DNA from: Hyphomicrobiales bacterium
Lineage (GTDB): Bacteria > Pseudomonadota > Alphaproteobacteria > Rhizobiales > Rhizobiaceae
Assembly (NCBI GenBank): GCA_900472675.1
Contig: UCJA01000014.1
Span: 170,962 to 234,961, forward strand
DNA: 64,000 nt
Direction of reading: 5' to 3'
The notes under the pieces were generated by a model, which worked only from the letters and a program-made list of their open reading frames with translations, ran no database searches and had not been told where the DNA came from. A program made the position numbers and the translations under genes. Position 1 is the first letter of the stretch. Each line of letters opens with the position of its first letter. Shown here piece by piece: positions 19,090-27,488 of this stretch.

Positions 19090-20208
19090 ATGCCATCGAA
19101 CCGTCACCTTTCCCCGACTCGCCCCCTGCTGATTGGATCGCTCTTTGCGGTGATCCTGCTGCCATCCGGCACGCTTGCGCAGGCCCAGCCGACACAGCCA
19201 CCCCCGGCTGACGCCGCGCAATCGCGTGAGGTGGTGACGCGCCCGGTGGAGCGGGACGCGGGAGAGATGTCGCAAGGGGCCCAGCCCGACGGCCTCATCC
19301 CATCCGGGGGCGTGGAGCTCTACGAGCGCATGGGTGCAGCCCTGCCGCCCGCGCCGCAGGACAAGCCCTATACCGGACCGGTCGACGATGCCTATGGCGC
19401 CTACCAACGCGGTTTCTATGTGACGGCCCTGGACATGGCGCTGAAGCGAGCCAGCGCCGGCGATGCGTCGGCGCAGACGCTGGTCGCGGAGATGATGAGC
19501 AAGGGGCTCGGCATCAAGCGTGACGCCAAGACGGCCGCCTTCTGGTACCAGCAGGCCGCCGAGCGCGGCGACCCGGGCGCCATGTTCCAGTATGCATTGC
19601 TGCTGATGACCGGCCGCGACGTTCCGGCGGACAAGAAGAAGGCCGACGATTTCATGCGCCGGGCGGCCGAGGCTGGAAATTCGTCTGCTCAATTCAATTG
19701 GGGGCAGATTCTGGTGTCCGACCACCCCGGAGACAGTGGGCTGGAGCTTGCGCTGCCCTTTTACGAAAAGTCGGCGCAGCAGGGGGTGGCGGACGCGCAA
19801 TATGCTGTGGCGCAGGTCTATCTGACGCTGAAAGGGCTCCCGGCAGAGAAGAAGGCGCAGGCGCGGTTCTGGCTGGAACGTGCCGCCAAGGCCGGTTTCG
19901 ATACGGCCCAGCTCGACATGGGGCTCTGGCTGGTGAATGGGGTGGCTGGCCCGCAGGATTACGACAAAGGCTTTACCTGGATGCGGACGGCTGCGCTGCG
20001 CGGCAATGTGGTGGCGCAGAACAAGCTCGCCCACCTTTATGTCGAAGCGCTCGGGACGCGTCCCAATCCGGTCGAGGCCGCCAAGTGGTATGTGCTGTCG
20101 CGCCGGGCAGGCCTGCAGGATCCTGAGCTCGAGGACTTCTACCTCGGCATCAACGACGACCAGCAGAAACAAGCGATCGAGGCGGCGAACACCTTCCGCC
20201 GCAACTGA
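19090..20208 (+). CDS. Secreted Sel1-repeat protein
   Basis: A 372-residue exported protein. The signal peptide (PLLIGSLFAVILLPSGTLAQA) is followed by a Pro-rich linker and about seven Sel1-like (SLR) repeats from residue 95 on, each with the A-W---AA--G---A-----L pattern, for example AKTAAFWYQQAAERGDPGAM. Sel1 proteins mediate protein contacts; ExoR of rhizobia is a periplasmic example, but this is not obviously ExoR. TTG 19084 is a possible alternative start. It lies nine bases after the ThiE-like gene. Confidence 0.87.
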   Translation: MPSNRHLSPTRPLLIGSLFAVILLPSGTLAQAQPTQPPPADAAQSREVVTRPVERDAGEMSQGAQPDGLIPSGGVELYERMGAALPPAPQDKPYTGPVDDAYGAYQRGFYVTALDMALKRASAGDASAQTLVAEMMSKGLGIKRDAKTAAFWYQQAAERGDPGAMFQYALLLMTGRDVPADKKKADDFMRRAAEAGNSSAQFNWGQILVSDHPGDSGLELALPFYEKSAQQGVADAQYAVAQVYLTLKGLPAEKKAQARFWLERAAKAGFDTAQLDMGLWLVNGVAGPQDYDKGFTWMRTAALRGNVVAQNKLAHLYVEALGTRPNPVEAAKWYVLSRRAGLQDPELEDFYLGINDDQQKQAIEAANTFRRN

Positions 20209-20210
20209 GC

Positions 20211-20558
20211 TTAAGCTGCCGCGTGCAGCGCCACCAGGCCGCCGCGAATGATCAGTCCGTGGCCGATTGCCAGGACCAGAATCACCGCCAGCCACAGGAA
20301 GACGAAGCGTTCCGGCTTCTGCATGGCGCGCAGGGTCGTGCGGGCCAGCAGAAAGAACAGCGCCGTTATCAGCGCCACCACCACGGGCATGAGCGAGAGC
20401 GCCAGCCCCGGGGTGACATTCCCGTCCGGACCCCCGCCAAGTCCGAAGGGAAGCGGAATGCCGGCGCCCGGCGGCAGCGCGGTCGCCATGCCGATCGAGA
20501 GGCAGATCATGGTGGTCAGCATTCCAAGGCTGATGATCAACGGCAGTGCGGTCTTCAT
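20211..20558 (-). CDS. Small integral membrane protein
   Basis: A 115-residue protein with three predicted membrane helices: TALPLIISLGMLTTMICLSI (about 2-22), LALSLMPVVVALITALFFLL (50-70) and FVFLWLAVILVLAIGHGLII (83-102). A Gly/Pro-rich loop links the first two. No family is recognised. GGAGA seven bases before ATG 20558 supports this start over an upstream in-frame ATG at 20600. It converges with the Sel1 gene, the stop codons being two bases apart. Confidence 0.7.
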   Translation of the reverse strand: MKTALPLIISLGMLTTMICLSIGMATALPPGAGIPLPFGLGGGPDGNVTPGLALSLMPVVVALITALFFLLARTTLRAMQKPERFVFLWLAVILVLAIGHGLIIRGGLVALHAAA

Positions 20559-20752
20559 GAGGCGTCTCCGGTCAGCCCAAGGGTTTGGAGCTTTTCGCAA
20601 AGCGGGAGACAGAAGACAATGACGATCTCGCGCTTGCCGCGTAAGACTTGAAATCCGCCGGTTTTTGTGGTCTTGAACCCGCCAATCATAGCATCACTCA
20701 TGGAACGTCGTCCCGAACGATCGGTGTTCGGGGCAACCCAAGGATTTTCCGC

Positions 20753-21553
20753 ATGGCCCGCTCAGCGCTTCTCAACGTCATGGTTCAGGCTGCCTTGAAG
20801 GCAGGCAAGTCACTCAGCCGCGATTTCGGCGAGGTCCAGAACCTGCAGGTTTCGGTCAAGGGTCCGGGAGACTTCGTGTCCCAGGCAGACTTCAAGGCCG
20901 AGAAGATCGTCCACGACGAGCTGATGAAGGCGCGACCCACCTACGGCTTTGCCGGCGAGGAGAGCGCCGAGGAAAAGGGCACCGACGGCGCACACCGCTG
21001 GATCGTCGATCCGCTCGATGGCACGACCAACTTCCTGCACGGCATCCCGCAGTTCGCGGTGTCGATCGCGCTGGAGCGGAATGGCGAAGTGGTGGCCGGC
21101 GTGGTGTTCAACCCCGCGACCGACGAACTCTACACGGCAGAAAAGGGCGGCGGCGCCTTTATGAACGATCGCCGCATCCGCGTCGGTGCACGGCGGGTGC
21201 TGTCGGACTGCGTGATCGGCTGCGGCGTTCCGCACCTCGGTCGGGGCAACCACGGCAAGTTCCTCGTGGAGCTGCGGCATGTGATGGGTGAAGTGGCCGG
21301 CGTCCGCCGCTTCGGCGCCGCGGCGCTCGACCTTGCCTATGTGGCTGCCGGCCGGCTTGACGGTTACTGGGAAAGCGGCCTGTCATCCTGGGACATGGCG
21401 GCTGGCCTGATCCTCATCCGCGAAGCGGGCGGCTACGTCAGCGACATGAAGGGCACGACCGACATCTTCGGCAGTGGCGACGTGGTGGCCGGCAATGAGT
21501 TGATCCACAAGGCGCTGCTGGAAGTGTCCAACCGGCCCATTCCCGGCCGCTGA
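20753..21553 (+). CDS. suhB: Inositol-1-monophosphatase family protein (SuhB)
   Basis: A 266-residue Mg-dependent phosphatase. The metal-binding and catalytic motifs are all present: FAGEES near residue 65, WIVDPLDGTTNFLHG near 83 and SSWDMAAGLILIREAGG near 212. SuhB proteins hydrolyse inositol phosphate and in enterobacteria also assist rRNA antitermination. Length and order are typical. AAGGA is nine bases before ATG 20753; the frame extends upstream to 20648 without family similarity. No terminator is evident downstream. Confidence 0.95.
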   Translation: MARSALLNVMVQAALKAGKSLSRDFGEVQNLQVSVKGPGDFVSQADFKAEKIVHDELMKARPTYGFAGEESAEEKGTDGAHRWIVDPLDGTTNFLHGIPQFAVSIALERNGEVVAGVVFNPATDELYTAEKGGGAFMNDRRIRVGARRVLSDCVIGCGVPHLGRGNHGKFLVELRHVMGEVAGVRRFGAAALDLAYVAAGRLDGYWESGLSSWDMAAGLILIREAGGYVSDMKGTTDIFGSGDVVAGNELIHKALLEVSNRPIPGR

Positions 21554-21797
21554 AGCTCCGATCGGCAACCGGGGTGTCGGGTGCCGGCCCGAATCGCCCC
21601 GTCGTTGCCATGGGGTCTGCCGGGCTGTTTTCCGGGTGGCGGGGGTGAAGCGCGACCGAGGTCGCGCCGGTGCCGTCCGGTTTGGGGTTTCAGGTCAACC
21701 CCTATGTGTATTACCGTAGGTTTGGGCCGGTCCGACACTTCAATTCGTCGCATTTTTCCACTAGCCTCCGACGCAAAGTATGGAGGCTAGGCATAAG

Positions 21798-22829
21798 ATG
21801 GCGAATGCGACTGTGGACGACCTGGACGAGTCCGAAACGAACCGCGGCGGCTATTCCCACAAGCTTTCCAACCCGATATCCTTCCTGTGGACGATGAGCA
21901 TCTTCCTCATCATCGTCGGCTTCGTAGCGTCCATCCTGTATCGCCAGGCGGCCCACGCCTTCCAGACCAACCCGGGCCTCAACGGTCTCATTCTCGGCGT
22001 GCTGCTGATCGGCATCGTGCTGGTGTTCGGCCAGGTGATCCGCCTGATGTCGGAAGCCCGCTGGTTCAACTCGTTTCGCGCTGCCGGCAATGCGGACAAG
22101 GTGGGACGCGAACCGCGCCTGCTGGCGCCGATGCGCGCGCTTCTCGGCTCGCGCCGCAAGTCGGGGCTGTCCACCACCGCCTTTCGCTCGATCCTCGATT
22201 CGATCGGCACCCGGCTGGACGAATCGCGCGATACCTCGCGCTACCTGATCGGTCTCCTCGTGTTTCTCGGCCTGCTCGGCACCTTCTGGGGCCTGATCGG
22301 CACGATCGGCTCGATCAGCAACGTCATCAGCGCGCTCGACCCGGGCGCCGGCGGCTCCAACGATGTGCTTGCCGCCATCAAGACTGGGCTCGCGCAGCCG
22401 CTGGCCGGCATGGGCACGGCGTTTTCGTCCTCGCTGCTCGGCCTTTCCGGATCGCTGATTCTCGGCTTTCTCGACTTGCAGGCCGGCCGGGCGCAGAACC
22501 GATTCTATACGGAGCTTGAGAACTGGCTTTCGTCGCTGACGGATGTCGGTTCCGACATGCCGGTCGGTGCGCTTGGCGGCGGCGATACCTCCAAGGAACT
22601 CAAGGCACTGACGGTCGAACTGCGCAAGCTGGCGAAGACCTCGGATGGTGGGCAGAACGATCGGTCGCTCGCCGCTATGGCAAGCCTTGCCGAAGGCATC
22701 CAGGGTCTCGTCAAGAACATGCGCAACGAGCAGCAGATGCTTCGCGACTGGATCGAAGCGCAGCAGGAAGAATCGCGCACGCTGCGCCGGACACTTGACC
22801 GGCTTTCCGACAAGATCGGGGGCAAGTAA
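21798..22829 (+). CDS. MotA/TolQ/ExbB-like proton-channel protein (non-flagellar)
   Basis: A 343-residue inner-membrane protein with four hydrophobic segments (about 29-50, 62-85, 146-175 and 206-226) and the MotA/TolQ/ExbB core YLIGLLVFLGLLGTFWGLIG plus AGMGTAFSSSLLGLSGSL. The C-terminal third is a charged helix (KALTVELRKLAKTSD to TLDRLSDKIG) that likely projects into the cytoplasm. With the next gene, four bases away, it should form an ion-driven stator-like complex, but no flagellar, Tol or TonB gene is near. The ATG at 21780 is an alternative start; 21798 has GGAGG upstream at about 11 bases. Confidence 0.85.
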   Translation: MANATVDDLDESETNRGGYSHKLSNPISFLWTMSIFLIIVGFVASILYRQAAHAFQTNPGLNGLILGVLLIGIVLVFGQVIRLMSEARWFNSFRAAGNADKVGREPRLLAPMRALLGSRRKSGLSTTAFRSILDSIGTRLDESRDTSRYLIGLLVFLGLLGTFWGLIGTIGSISNVISALDPGAGGSNDVLAAIKTGLAQPLAGMGTAFSSSLLGLSGSLILGFLDLQAGRAQNRFYTELENWLSSLTDVGSDMPVGALGGGDTSKELKALTVELRKLAKTSDGGQNDRSLAAMASLAEGIQGLVKNMRNEQQMLRDWIEAQQEESRTLRRTLDRLSDKIGGK

Positions 22830-22832
22830 GCC

Positions 22833-23864
22833 ATGGGCCTCGCCCGAAACCGCCGTCGCGAGCGGACCGTCGACTTCTGGCCCGGTTTCGTGGACGCGCT
22901 GTCCACCCTGCTGATGGCCATCATGTTCCTGCTGACGGTCTTCGTGCTGGCGCAGTTCCTGCTCAGCCGCGAAATCACCGGCCGCGACGAAGTGCTGACC
23001 CGGCTGAACAGCCAGATTGCCGAACTCACTGAACTGCTGGCCCTCGAGAAGGGCAACAACCAGGATATCGAAGACCAGCTCGTCAACCTGCAGTCGTCGC
23101 TCGCCAATGTGGAGAGCGAGCGCTCGCGGCTGCAGCAGCTGTTGAGCCAAGGGACCGGCAGCAGCAATGCGGCCAATGCGCGGGTCGGTGATCTCACCAC
23201 CCAGCTCAACCAGGAGAAGCAGGTCAGCACCCGGGCCATGAGCCAGATCGATCTGCTCAACCAGCAGATTGCCGCGTTGCGTGCCCAGATCGCGGCCGTG
23301 GAGCAGGCCCTGCAGGCTTCCGAATCCAAGGACCAGCAATCCCAGACCCAGATCGCCGATCTCGGGCGACGGCTGAACGTTGCGCTGGCGCAGCGGGTGC
23401 AGGAGCTTAACCGTTACCGGTCCGACTTCTTCGGACGGCTGCGCGAGATCCTGTCCGACCGCGAGAACATTCGCATCGTCGGCGACCGCTTCGTCTTCCA
23501 GTCGGAAGTGCTGTTCCCCGTGGGCGGCAACGAACTTGACCCGGCCGGCAAGGTGGAGATGGACAAGCTTGCGACGGCTTTGCTCGATCTTGCCAAGGAA
23601 ATTCCGGCGGAGATCAACTGGGTTCTGCGCGTCGACGGACATACGGACAATTCGCCACTTTCGGGCAGTGGCCGTTACCGCGACAATTGGGAGCTCTCTT
23701 CCGCACGTGCTACTTCGGTGGTGAAATATCTGATCTCGCGTGGCGTTCCGGCCAACCGGCTGGTGGCGGCAGGGTTCGGGGAGTTCCAGCCGATCGCGGC
23801 CGGCGATACGCCCGACGTGCGCAACCAGAACCGCCGCATCGAGCTGAAGCTGACCGAGCGCTGA
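22833..23864 (+). CDS. MotB/OmpA-like peptidoglycan-binding stator partner
   Basis: A 343-residue protein built like MotB. There is a short basic N-terminus, one membrane helix (FVDALSTLLMAIMFLLTVFVL) starting with Asp21, the expected proton-carrying residue, a coiled coil of about 150 residues (45-195, Gln/Leu-rich heptads), then an OmpA/MotB peptidoglycan-binding domain (DRFVFQSEVLFPVGGNELDP, VDGHTDNSPLSG, ELSSARATSVVKYLI, NRRIELKL). The coiled coil is much longer than in flagellar MotB. It is translated right after the MotA-like gene, and a 72-residue gene follows two bases later. Confidence 0.88.
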   Translation: MGLARNRRRERTVDFWPGFVDALSTLLMAIMFLLTVFVLAQFLLSREITGRDEVLTRLNSQIAELTELLALEKGNNQDIEDQLVNLQSSLANVESERSRLQQLLSQGTGSSNAANARVGDLTTQLNQEKQVSTRAMSQIDLLNQQIAALRAQIAAVEQALQASESKDQQSQTQIADLGRRLNVALAQRVQELNRYRSDFFGRLREILSDRENIRIVGDRFVFQSEVLFPVGGNELDPAGKVEMDKLATALLDLAKEIPAEINWVLRVDGHTDNSPLSGSGRYRDNWELSSARATSVVKYLISRGVPANRLVAAGFGEFQPIAAGDTPDVRNQNRRIELKLTER

Positions 23865-23866
23865 TC

Positions 23867-24085
23867 ATGGCCGGTGACAAGGCGGACATGACGGCGATCT
23901 TCAAGGCCGTGGCCGACGACCCCAAGCGCGACAACTCCGCCTACCACCAGGCAATGGCCGAGGCACGGCGCAGCTTCGAGGATGCCGAAGCCGCACTCGG
24001 CGTGCCGGTGAAGGTCAAGATGAAGGCAAAGCAGAAGCGCAACGGCGATTACGTCGTGAAGTGGACGTTCAAACCCGCAAAATAG
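23867..24085 (+). CDS. Small basic conserved protein downstream of the stator-like pair
   Basis: A 72-residue, Lys/Ala-rich soluble protein: an N-terminal helix (MTAIFKAVADDPKRDN), a central MAEARRSFEDAEAALG helix and a basic beta-like end (KVKMKAKQKRNGDYVVKWTFKP). No family is recognised. The ATG is two bases after the MotB-like stop, so it is probably the third gene of that operon. A RIME-like element begins 15 bases after its stop. Confidence 0.65.
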   Translation: MAGDKADMTAIFKAVADDPKRDNSAYHQAMAEARRSFEDAEAALGVPVKVKMKAKQKRNGDYVVKWTFKPAK

Positions 24086-24100
24086 AGGCTGGAAAGCTTT

Positions 24101-24206
24101 AAAGCGTGTCGCGATCTGTCAGATTCGCTCTTCACGCTTTCCGTTTCTGTTTTAGCGCATGTCGTTGTCGCAAAACCGCTGCACACTTTTGCGCGACATG
24201 CTTTAG
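24101..24206. repeat. RIME-like rhizobial intergenic mosaic element
   Basis: A 106-bp element with two large imperfect palindromes. The first is bounded by AAAGCGTG (24101-24108) and CACGCTTT (24133-24140). The second is bounded by GCATGTCG (24157-24164) and CGACATGC (24194-24201), with the inner arms TCGCAAAA and TTTTGCG. Sequence and two-palindrome plan match the RIME1 class known from Rhizobium/Sinorhizobium genomes, from memory. It overlaps the stop codon of the DUF982 gene. Confidence 0.8.
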
Positions 24207-24448
24207 CTCCCGACGAGGATGCCGGCTTCCTGGGCTGCAGCCACGAAGGCCTCGCGAGCCTCTTCCGGCTTGCGCTTGCCCGCATCGACCGCAGCGACGA
24301 TCGCCAGCGCCCGGTCGAGCGCCGTCCCATCTTCGATCGGCCAGTCCTCGATCATCGCCCATGCGGCTGCCTGGGTGGTGGCGACGACGGTTTCTGCCGG
24401 CGGTTCCCCCAGCATGAGGGTGACGGGAGTTTTCCAGGGGACGTTCAT
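24203..24448 (-). CDS. DUF982 protein
   Basis: An 81-residue protein of the DUF982 family, which is abundant and nearly confined to rhizobia. It has the typical plan: a beta-strand start (PVTLMLGEPPAETVVATT), AAWAMIEDWPIEDGTALDRAL and a C-terminal helix EEAREAFVAAAQEAGI. Function is unknown. AGGATAA precedes the ATG. Its stop codon lies inside the edge of a RIME-like element, so the insertion may have set the C-terminus. It follows the ABC exporter gene on the same strand by about 40 bases. Confidence 0.88.
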   Translation of the reverse strand: MNVPWKTPVTLMLGEPPAETVVATTQAAAWAMIEDWPIEDGTALDRALAIVAAVDAGKRKPEEAREAFVAAAQEAGILVGS

Positions 24449-24490
24449 GGCAGTTTATCCTGTCGCTTGCAGAGATGGCCGGCGGTCGGC

Positions 24491-26287
24491 TCAGACCGCC
24501 GCAAGGTGATGGTGGTCGAGGTCGTGGAATTGCAGCCGGGCCAGCTTGGCGTAGAGCCCGCCCTTGGCGATCAGGCTCTGGTGGGTGCCTTCCTCGACGA
24601 TGTGACCGTCCTCCATGACGAGGATGCGGTCGGCTTTCAGCACGGTCGCCAGACGGTGCGCAATCACCAGCGTCGTGCGGTCGAGCATCAGGCCGTCCAG
24701 TGCCTTCTGCACCAGGGTTTCGCTTTCCGCATCAAGAGCCGAGGTGGCCTCGTCCAGCAGCAGAACGGGCGCATCCTTCAGGATGGCGCGGGCGATGGCG
24801 AGGCGCTGACGCTGGCCGCCGGAAAGCGTGATGCCGCGTTCGCCGGCCAGGGTGTCGTAGCCGTTTTCCAGCTTGGAGATGAACTGGTCCGCCTGGGCGG
24901 CGATCGCTGCTGCCCGGACCGCCTCGCGGCTGGCGCCGGGGACGCCAAAGGCAATGTTGTCGTGGATGGAGGCTGCGAAGATCGTCACGTCCTGCGGCAC
25001 GATCGCCAGGCGCTTTCGGATGTCAGCGACGCACGCCTGGTCAAGGGCCACGCCATCAAGGCTGATGGTGCCCGTGGTCGGATCGTAGAAGCGCATGAGC
25101 AAAGAGAAGATCGTGCTCTTGCCGGCGCCGGAAGGACCGACGATGGCAACCGTCTCGCCCGGCTTCACGCGGAATGAGAGGTTGTTCAGGGTGATGCTGC
25201 TGACCCGGGTCGGATAGGCAAAGGAGACGCCGGAGAATTCGACCGCGCCGACGGCCGGAGAGGGCAGGGCGAGCGGCGCTTCCGGATCGCGAATCGCGGG
25301 CACTTCCTGCAGCAGTTCTGTCAGGCGCTCCGCCGCGCCGCCGGCGGCGGAGAGCTCGCCCCAGACTTCCGATAGCTGCCCCAGCGAGCTTGCAACGATC
25401 ACCGAGTAGAGCACGAACTGACCGAGCGTCCCGGCGGTCATGGCGCCGGAGAGAACGTTCTGCGCGCCATACCAGAGGACACCGACGATGCTGCCGAACA
25501 CCAGGAGGATGCCGACGCCGGTGAGCAGGGCGCGGGCCCTGATGGCGGTGCGGGCCGCTTCATAGGCGCTTTCGACAGCGGCTCCGTAGCGACTGCTTGC
25601 CATCTCTTCGCCGGTGAAAGCCTGAACCGTGCGGGCGGCACCGATAGTTTCGGCGGCATAGGCGGAGGTTTGAGCCAGCGTATCCTGGGCAGCGCGGGAA
25701 CGCTTACGCACCGAACGCCCAAAGCCGACCAGCGGAAAGACGATGAGCGGAATGGCGCCCAGCACCAGGGCGGACAGGCCGGGACTGGTGTAGATCATCA
25801 TCCCCATGGCGCCCAGACAGAGGATGGTGTTGCGCAGGGCCTGGGAGGCGGCCGATCCGAAGGCGGACTTGATCTGGGTGGTGTCGGCGGTCAGCCGCGA
25901 GACGATCTCGCCCGACTGGTTGACGTCGAAGAAGGAGGGGGACAGCCGCGTGACATGGGCGAAGACCTCGCGGCGCAGATCCGCCACGACCCGCTCGCCG
26001 ATGGTGATGACGTAGTAGTAGCGCAGCGCACTTGCGACCGCGAGCAGGGTGGCCAGCACCAGCAGCATGGCGAAATAGTTGTTGATGAAAGAGCCATCGG
26101 CGGCGGCAAAGCCGTGGTCCACCATGCGGCGAACGGCGAGCGGCAGGGCAAGCGTTGCTGCGGCTGCGACGACCAGGAAGAAGGTTGCCATGGCAACCAT
26201 CGAGCGGTAGCGGGAGAGGTAGGGGACGAGCCGGCCAAGGGGTCTCAGGGCACGGGTTTTCGGCTTGTTGTCTTGGGCGTCGGCCAT
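24491..26287 (-). CDS. ABC exporter, fused permease and ATPase
   Basis: A 598-residue half-transporter of the MsbA/multidrug type. Six membrane helices (residues about 30-320) precede a nucleotide-binding domain with Walker A GPSGAGKST near 385, Q-loop VPQDVTIF, signature LSGGQRQR near 485, Walker B VLLLDEATSALD and H-loop IAHR. It would dimerise and export a lipid or hydrophobic compound; the substrate cannot be assigned. ATG 26287 is chosen because GGAGAT precedes it; upstream in-frame codons to 26392 are unlike the family. The gene is divergent from rpmE. The short His-rich C-terminal tail (HDLDHHHLAAV) is unusual. Confidence 0.92.
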   Translation of the reverse strand: MADAQDNKPKTRALRPLGRLVPYLSRYRSMVAMATFFLVVAAAATLALPLAVRRMVDHGFAAADGSFINNYFAMLLVLATLLAVASALRYYYVITIGERVVADLRREVFAHVTRLSPSFFDVNQSGEIVSRLTADTTQIKSAFGSAASQALRNTILCLGAMGMMIYTSPGLSALVLGAIPLIVFPLVGFGRSVRKRSRAAQDTLAQTSAYAAETIGAARTVQAFTGEEMASSRYGAAVESAYEAARTAIRARALLTGVGILLVFGSIVGVLWYGAQNVLSGAMTAGTLGQFVLYSVIVASSLGQLSEVWGELSAAGGAAERLTELLQEVPAIRDPEAPLALPSPAVGAVEFSGVSFAYPTRVSSITLNNLSFRVKPGETVAIVGPSGAGKSTIFSLLMRFYDPTTGTISLDGVALDQACVADIRKRLAIVPQDVTIFAASIHDNIAFGVPGASREAVRAAAIAAQADQFISKLENGYDTLAGERGITLSGGQRQRLAIARAILKDAPVLLLDEATSALDAESETLVQKALDGLMLDRTTLVIAHRLATVLKADRILVMEDGHIVEEGTHQSLIAKGGLYAKLARLQFHDLDHHHLAAV

Positions 26288-26472
26288 GTCATCTCCATGG
26301 CCCCGGACCGTGCAATCTCGGCCTTGCGGGGTCTTGTACTGAAAGCGACCTTCCTGTATAGGCTCCGCATCCAATTGGGAAGCCGTGGCCACTCCGGTCT
26401 ACGGCTTCATTTACTAAAGAGGGTCTCGCTCGCAGTTGCGACACATGGACCTCGCAGAGCAGGATTAGCGAC

Positions 26473-26694
26473 ATGAAGGCCAGCATTCATCCCGACTACC
26501 ACGTCATCAAGGTCGTCATGACCGATGGCACCGAGTACGAAACCCGTTCGACCTGGGGTTCGGAAGGCGCCACGATGAACCTCGAAATCGACCCGAAGTC
26601 GCACCCGGCCTGGACCGGCGGCAACCAGCAGCTGCTCGACCGCGGCGGCCGTCTTTCGAAGTTCAAGCAGCGTTTCGGCGGCCTCGGCCTCTAA
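26473..26694 (+). CDS. rpmE: 50S ribosomal protein L31
   Basis: The 73-residue large-subunit protein L31, with the N-terminal [10 protein letters not shown] and the C-terminal [20 protein letters not shown] typical of alphaproteobacteria. It has no cysteine, so it is the zinc-independent form. AGGA lies ten bases before the ATG and a strong terminator follows the stop. Confidence 0.97.
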   Translation: MKASIHPDYHVIKVVMTDGTEYETRSTWGSEGATMNLEIDPKSHPAWTGGNQQLLDRGGRLSKFKQRFGGLGL

Positions 26695-26721
26695 TTCGCC
26701 TGCAAGTCTACGTGTTAAAAG

Positions 26722-26749
26722 AAAGCCTGGCATCCGCCGGGCTTTTTTC
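26722..26749 (+). terminator. Intrinsic terminator after rpmE
   Basis: AAAGCCTGGC (26722-26731) pairs with GCCGGGCTTT (26736-26745), with one G-T pair and a four-base loop, followed by more T residues. Confidence 0.88.
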
Positions 26750-26790
26750 TTGCCGCGTCGTCGGCCAACAAATCCCACAGACACAACGAG

Positions 26791-26818
26791 AAAGGGCAGG
26801 TCCTGCGACCTGCCCTTT
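26791..26818 (-). terminator. Intrinsic terminator after rcdA
   Basis: A perfect 12-bp stem, AAAGGGCAGGTC (26791-26802) with its complement (26807-26818), has a four-base loop. It lies 27 bases past the rcdA stop on the minus strand; the U-run is the three Us of the stem only, so it could also back up rpmE termination. Confidence 0.7.
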
Positions 26819-26844
26819 GTTCGTCTCGAATAATGATGGTGGTC

Positions 26845-27357
26845 TCAGAGGCTGAAAGCAGTGTGCAGCAGGCTCAGCTGAGCGCGCACGCTGTTTTCAT
26901 TGTCCGGCACGACAGCCGGTTCGCCGGGGCGATAAATCTCGCGGTCGAGCAGGGCGATGCGGTTCTGCAGGCGCAGCGAGCGCTCGATCAGTTCGCGAAA
27001 GCCTTCCGGAAGGTCAAGCCAGCCGGGAGCAGCGCGATCGACGTTGAAGCCGTCCAGACGCACCTTGCTCTTTTCGGAAATGACCTGGTCGCGGGACATT
27101 TCGCCATTGTTGACGGCGCGCTGAAGCAGAAGCCAGGAGGCCATCTGCATCAGGCGCGTGGTCAGCCGCATGGATTCAGCCGCGTAGAGAACCGATGCCA
27201 TGCGCGGAAGCACTTTGGACGCAGTGCGGCCCGGACCGTCCAGGTAGCTGGCGGTTTCTTCCACCAGTGCCATGCCTTCCGTGTAAAGCGCCTTGAACTG
27301 CGAAGAGCTGGCGGCGCGGCCGGCAAAGCTGACAGTGTTCAATCCGAGTTCCGACAT
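26845..27357 (-). CDS. rcdA: RcdA-like adaptor (DUF1465), regulator of CtrA degradation
   Basis: A 170-residue DUF1465 protein. In Caulobacter, RcdA is an adaptor in the ClpXP hierarchy that clears the cell-cycle regulator CtrA. Family marks are FKALYTEGMALVEETASYLDG, the helical LTTRLMQMASWLLLQRAV, and LRLQNRIALLDREIY, with a short disordered C-terminus. AGGAAGATC precedes ATG 27357. A consensus CtrA site lies 117 bases upstream, consistent with feedback control, and an intrinsic terminator follows. The gene call is firm; the role is by homology. Confidence 0.9.
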   Translation of the reverse strand: MSELGLNTVSFAGRAASSSQFKALYTEGMALVEETASYLDGPGRTASKVLPRMASVLYAAESMRLTTRLMQMASWLLLQRAVNNGEMSRDQVISEKSKVRLDGFNVDRAAPGWLDLPEGFRELIERSLRLQNRIALLDREIYRPGEPAVVPDNENSVRAQLSLLHTAFSL

Positions 27358-27473
27358 GGAGATCTTCCTGCTGACACATTCTCAATAAGGCAATGACGGT
27401 AACGAAGAAAAGTTCCGCTGCCCTTTGGTTGGCCTGAAGATGGTCCTTATAAAGCAGAACCGCAAGACGTTTC

Positions 27474-27488
27474 TTAACTAAGGGTTAA
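27474..27488 (-). promoter_or_regulatory. Consensus CtrA binding site upstream of rcdA
   Basis: TTAA (27474-27477), seven bases, TTAA (27485-27488): an exact TTAA-N7-TTAA CtrA box, 117 bases before the rcdA start. Confidence 0.75.

Noticed and set aside
17713..20295. Minus-strand 860-codon open frame
   Set aside because: It is antisense to the ThiE-like and Sel1 genes and overlaps TSUP in another frame; the composition is that of a GC-rich shadow frame.
20702..20724. EcfG-type promoter upstream of suhB
   Set aside because: GGAAC is present but the nearest GTT is about two bases too far for the known spacing.
21711..23642. Minus-strand 643-codon open frame
   Set aside because: Antisense to the MotA/MotB-like genes, His/Gln/Arg-rich with no domain.
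21798..23864. ZorAB-type phage defence module
   Set aside because: No helicase or nuclease (zorC/D/E) genes are adjacent; the neighbours are housekeeping genes.
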